Assembly (NCBI RefSeq): GCF_022749495.1
Contig: NZ_CP094241.1
Location: 806,001 to 870,000 of the forward strand
DNA from: Neisseria macacae ATCC 33926
GTDB lineage: Bacteria; Pseudomonadota; Gammaproteobacteria; Burkholderiales; Neisseriaceae
DNA length: 64,000 bases
Reading direction: 5' to 3'
The notes under the pieces are model-generated. The model did no database searches. It was not told the DNA's origin and was given only the letters and a program-made list of their open reading frames with translations. Positions 60,993 through 64,000 of the stretch are shown here, piece by piece; positions within the stretch are counted from its first letter, which is position 1; every line of letters starts with the position of its first letter. The translations under genes were made by a program, and so were the position numbers.

Positions 60993-62177
60993 GATGTGTT
61001 TCCTTATCCAATACACTGCACTTGTAGGCGGCAGCGTTTTGCCTTTTAAAATCTATATGCGTATCGGTCGTACATAAGATTCAGATAATCTTCTTCGTGC
61101 TTGGCTTCGATGAGCTTCGTCATTTTGTTTTTTTGTTCGATGGCCATTTCAAGTAAAACTTGGGCAGATTCGTTAAGCCATAAACTGCCTTCGGGTTTGT
61201 CATGTATGGCCGTTGCATGGTTTTCAGTACATGAATACACTTCGAGGCTTAAGCGTTTTGGCAATAAGTCATGGTCGGCTTCGAACATGGCCAGTATTTC
61301 CGAACGGTCTTTATGTGGAAACATGGATTTGGCGGCATTGATGGCGCGCCCGACTTGGTTTTTGGCTACTTCGATGCAGCGTTCAAAAGTCAATTCAAGA
61401 TTCTTTTTCACTGCTTCGATGCGTTTGGCTTTCTCTTGAAATTGGGCGCATACAGGGTATGCCCCGCCGAAATACTCACCCGGAACTGTCAATACTTCGA
61501 ACGGAATCACAATATCCTTGGCTTTGAATTCAATTTCAAAACGCACCCACTGGCTTTCTTTGTCGCCAAGTTGCTTGCCTTTTTCGTAAACGCGAACGTA
61601 TTTGGACGATTCACGGGAGCCTACATAGTAGGTTTTGCCCTTGCCGTTGTTTGATTCCCAATCCGTGCCGACTGATTCGCCATCGGGCATCATGTGATGG
61701 TTTGTGAACTTACCGGCGAGACGGTCGGCTTTGGCCTGCTCGGGCGTGTATTCGCCTTGAAAAAAGTCTTTGGCAATGTCGATACGGGTAATTTTGGGAC
61801 GGACTGCCTGTAGGATGAAGTTATAAAGTCGTGATTCCCAACCGTCAGATGCTGCATTGCAACCTGTGGCCGTGACTTCAATCAGCATGGTATTGTTTTG
61901 CCCACCAAAATGGACGCGGCCATATTGGGCATTGTCTGTACCCATCAACCAGCATGAATCATAAAAACGACCACCCGAATGCTTGGCTTTTTCGGTAATA
62001 CCGAAACCAAAAATATCGGCCAGAACCATAGATGCGCGGACGATGTATTCATCATCGGCAACCAATGGATAACCGGCGAGCAGTGAAAATGTATCTTCGT
62101 GGATTGAAAAACTGATTTGGTCGATGAATGCGGAATTGGCTTTACCACGACGCAAAGGAACTTCAATCAAACGGCCT
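60835..62177. repeat. Left arm of long inverted repeat
   Basis: Exact mirror of 62658-64000 as far as checked by the encoded proteins and sampled bases; coordinates of mirrored bases sum to 124835. The spacer is 480 bases. The repeat may extend beyond the window. Confidence 0.85.
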
Positions 62178-62371
62178 TTTGAATCAGTCAAGAAGGTAGT
62201 GTATTTTTCAAAAGTTTCTTGTTCGGTACTCAAAGCCGCCTCGGTTTCTGCTCCCCCCCTGTTAGATAAGGGGGGCGCCATATCGGCGCATGAAGCCGCC
62301 TTTGGCGCGTCGCTTACGCTGCCGCCGCTAAACGCGGCTTCATGCGCTTTTTTGGTGCTGATGTTTTTCAT
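61046..62371 (-). CDS. Phage replication initiator (Rep_trans family), prophage 2, intact
   Basis: 441 aa rolling-circle initiator. Core motif KITRIDIAKDFFQGEYT (about residues 195-211) and YVRVYEKGKQLGDKESQWVR then FEIEFK (about 255-280) are typical of the replication initiation factor family of filamentous phages. The first 60 residues are an Ala/Gly/Ser-rich extension coded by DNA with two hairpins. The start overlaps the 72-aa gene (ATGA at 62371-62368). Bases 62161-62180 contain AAACGGCCTTTTG, a perfect match to the phage's own candidate target guides. Confidence 0.9.
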   Translation of the reverse strand: MKNISTKKAHEAAFSGGSVSDAPKAASCADMAPPLSNRGGAETEAALSTEQETFEKYTTFLTDSKGRLIEVPLRRGKANSAFIDQISFSIHEDTFSLLAGYPLVADDEYIVRASMVLADIFGFGITEKAKHSGGRFYDSCWLMGTDNAQYGRVHFGGQNNTMLIEVTATGCNAASDGWESRLYNFILQAVRPKITRIDIAKDFFQGEYTPEQAKADRLAGKFTNHHMMPDGESVGTDWESNNGKGKTYYVGSRESSKYVRVYEKGKQLGDKESQWVRFEIEFKAKDIVIPFEVLTVPGEYFGGAYPVCAQFQEKAKRIEAVKKNLELTFERCIEVAKNQVGRAINAAKSMFPHKDRSEILAMFEADHDLLPKRLSLEVYSCTENHATAIHDKPEGSLWLNESAQVLLEMAIEQKNKMTKLIEAKHEEDYLNLMYDRYAYRF

Positions 62372-62586
62372 TGGGACACCTCTTTGCTGATGATTTCGCG
62401 GACAGACAAACGACCGTATTCATTGGCGGCATTTCTAATCTTTGAAATACGGTCAGGTGAAGAGATAGGAAAATTAACGGTTTTAAGGCAACGAGTAACG
62501 TCAGAATCGTCTTTGAAAATACGAACGATGAAAGATTTTGGAAATTTAGGCGGTTCGGGATTGACGGTGTAGAAGACGATGCACAT
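62368..62586 (-). CDS. Small phage protein upstream of replication gene (prophage 2)
   Basis: 72 aa, identical to the copy at 54588-54806. From ATG 62586; a longer frame to 62718 crosses the prophage end and is not real. Confidence 0.75.
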   Translation of the reverse strand: MCIVFYTVNPEPPKFPKSFIVRIFKDDSDVTRCLKTVNFPISSPDRISKIRNAANEYGRLSVREIISKEVSQ

Positions 62587-62657
62587 AAGAAAAGCCCCTT
62601 TTGTTAAAGAGGCTTTACGATTGTTAAAAATGCCCCTGTGATGGGGCGCAATATATA
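62587..62657 (-). promoter_or_regulatory. Left end of prophage 2 with two hairpins
   Basis: On the minus strand TATATATTGCGCCCC, hairpin GCCCC/GGGGC followed by ATTTTT, then AAAGCC/GGCTTTTCTT. Both look like terminators that would block read-through from the host into the phage. The same 70 bases open prophage 1 (54517-54587). Confidence 0.7.
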
Positions 62658-62659
62658 AG

Positions 62660-63789
62660 GCCGTTTGATTGAAGTTCCTTTGCGTCGTGGTAAAGCCAAT
62701 TCCGCATTCATCGACCAAATCAGTTTTTCAATCCACGAAGATACATTTTCACTGCTCGCCGGTTATCCATTGGTTGCCGATGATGAATACATCGTCCGCG
62801 CATCTATGGTTCTGGCCGATATTTTTGGTTTCGGTATTACCGAAAAAGCCAAGCATTCGGGTGGTCGTTTTTATGATTCATGCTGGTTGATGGGTACAGA
62901 CAATGCCCAATATGGCCGCGTCCATTTTGGTGGGCAAAACAATACCATGCTGATTGAAGTCACGGCCACAGGTTGCAATGCAGCATCTGACGGTTGGGAA
63001 TCACGACTTTATAACTTCATCCTACAGGCAGTCCGTCCCAAAATTACCCGTATCGACATTGCCAAAGACTTTTTTCAAGGCGAATACACGCCCGAGCAGG
63101 CCAAAGCCGACCGTCTCGCCGGTAAGTTCACAAACCATCACATGATGCCCGATGGCGAATCAGTCGGCACGGATTGGGAATCAAACAACGGCAAGGGCAA
63201 AACCTACTATGTAGGCTCCCGTGAATCGTCCAAATACGTTCGCGTTTACGAAAAAGGCAAGCAACTTGGCGACAAAGAAAGCCAGTGGGTGCGTTTTGAA
63301 ATTGAATTCAAAGCCAAGGATATTGTGATTCCGTTCGAAGTATTGACAGTTCCGGGTGAGTATTTCGGCGGGGCATACCCTGTATGCGCCCAATTTCAAG
63401 AGAAAGCCAAACGCATCGAAGCAGTGAAAAAGAATCTTGAATTGACTTTTGAACGCTGCATCGAAGTAGCCAAAAACCAAGTCGGGCGCGCCATCAATGC
63501 CGCCAAATCCATGTTTCCACATAAAGACCGTTCGGAAATACTGGCCATGTTCGAAGCCGACCATGACTTATTGCCAAAACGCTTAAGCCTCGAAGTGTAT
63601 TCATGTACTGAAAACCATGCAACGGCCATACATGACAAACCCGAAGGCAGTTTATGGCTTAACGAATCTGCCCAAGTTTTACTTGAAATGGCCATCGAAC
63701 AAAAAAACAAAATGACGAAGCTCATCGAAGCCAAGCACGAAGAAGATTATCTGAATCTTATGTACGACCGATACGCATATAGATTTTAA
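62660..63789 (+). pseudogene. Replication initiator, 3' fragment (prophage 1)
   Basis: Residues about 66-441, identical to the intact copy. It lacks its start; a TTG at 62665 could start a 374-aa product keeping the catalytic core but has no ribosome site. Prophage 2 separates it from its first part. Confidence 0.9.
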
Positions 63790-63842
63790 AAGGCAAAACG
63801 CTGCCGCCTACAAGTGCAGTGTATTGGATAAGGAAACACATC

Positions 63843-64000
63843 ATGCAAATGCAAATTCAAGGCCAAATCATGGGCGTTAAACGCTTTAACGGCCAAATTG
63901 ACGGCAAAACTTTTGATTATTGCCGCGTCATCGTGTCTACACCGCTGGACAGCAGCCAAGGCAACGCATTAGGCAGCTCGGCTACCGAATACGACTACGG
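63843..64000 (+). CDS. ssDNA-binding protein (prophage 1), cut by window end
   Basis: First 52 codons, identical to the gene at 60696-60992, with the same TAAGGAAACACATC ribosome site. Confidence 0.8.
   Translation, partial: MQMQIQGQIMGVKRFNGQIDGKTFDYCRVIVSTPLDSSQGNALGSSATEYDY

Larger units (their letters stand above)
54999..62659 (-). mobile_element. Filamentous prophage 2 (MDA/Nf type), complete, about 7.66 kb
   Basis: Minus-strand genome inserted in the replication gene of prophage 1. Order from its left end (62657) to its right end (54999): leader hairpins, 72-aa gene, replication initiator, ssDNA-binding protein, 65-aa protein, major coat, 91-aa minor coat, 23-aa peptide, 100-aa protein, TspB-like adsorption protein, DUF2523 protein, Zot/pI, noncoding RNA region, IS110-type recombinase. 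On the minus strand the ends read CGGC-CT-TATATATTGCGCC and GATATACCAT-CT-TTTGAATC; joining the outside parts restores the intact gene, with a 2-bp CT core. Confidence 0.88.
62658..64000 (+). mobile_element. Filamentous prophage 1, right part (continues past window)
   Basis: Resumes at the core AG (62658-62659) with GGCCGTTTGATTG, the continuation of the gene cut at 54998. Also the right arm of the long inverted repeat. Confidence 0.85.

Noticed and set aside
62368..62718. A 116-aa gene covering the start of prophage 2
   Set aside because: The first 44 codons lie in the replication gene fragment of prophage 1 and cross the prophage junction; the real start is at 62586, as in the other copy.
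1..64000. CRISPR array, tRNA or rRNA genes
   Set aside because: No regularly spaced repeats of the right size and no cloverleaf-like or rRNA-like sequences were seen; the many short repeats are DUS and Correia elements.

Overview
The window is chromosomal DNA of a commensal Neisseria. Dozens of copies of the DNA uptake sequence (DUS) in the AGGTCGTCTGAA dialect occur, mostly as inverted pairs just after genes where they act as terminators. There are also 14 Correia-type miniature elements, an IS1106-like insertion sequence and an MDA/Nf-type filamentous prophage. This DUS dialect points to the mucosa/sicca/subflava side of the genus rather than to N. meningitidis or N. gonorrhoeae; the exact species cannot be fixed from the sequence alone.

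Bases 1-51500 are mostly core genome: a DUF2868 plus GTPase (DUF3482) pair; DUF1543, queD, DUF1304 and queE (queuosine precursors); a tandem pair of membrane-anchored paralogs; a TonB-dependent siderophore receptor; pepN; mnmA; fadD; phoH; a glutamate dehydrogenase; divergent ppsA and ppsR; pnp; surE with nlpD; a phosphopantetheinyl transferase; the ribosomal operon rpsF-priB-rpsR-rplI; mltB; dnaX with ybaB; sulfur genes (sbp, cysD, cysG); hflX; and the copper ATPase ccoI. Many intergenic spaces hold Correia elements, one of them nested inside another with a TA duplication.

Bases 51700-53200 are an AT-rich accessory patch with three orphan immunity-type genes (DUF4279-like, barstar-like, and a 'KRPLMYL' family) and what looks like the last codons of a lost toxin gene. 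An imperfect direct repeat flanks it. An IS1106-like element follows; it sits against an AGGCCGTCTGAA-type DUS, which is not the local dialect.

Bases 54515-64000 hold two copies of the same filamentous phage, one inserted inside the other. Prophage 1 (plus orientation) begins at 54517. Its replication-initiator gene is split, with the 5' part at 54803-54998 and the 3' part at 62660-63789. Prophage 2 (54999-62659, minus orientation, about 7.66 kb) is complete: small gene, replication initiator, ssDNA-binding protein, coat proteins, TspB-like adsorption protein, DUF2523 protein, Zot/pI and an IS110/Piv-type DEDD recombinase.

The main discovery candidate is the integration system. Both prophages begin at the same base after a CT dinucleotide at the end of a DUS-like sequence (TCAGACGGC-CT and TCAAACGGC-CT). 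Prophage 2 has a CT core at both ends, as expected for IS110-type recombination. About 130 nt just upstream of the recombinase contain, in the order and polarity known for IS110 bridge RNAs, four short matches: left target AAACGGCC, right target CAAAAG, left donor ATACCATC, right donor ATAAG. This suggests RNA-guided integration of a filamentous phage into DUS terminators, with a chance or selected second target inside the phage's own replication gene.
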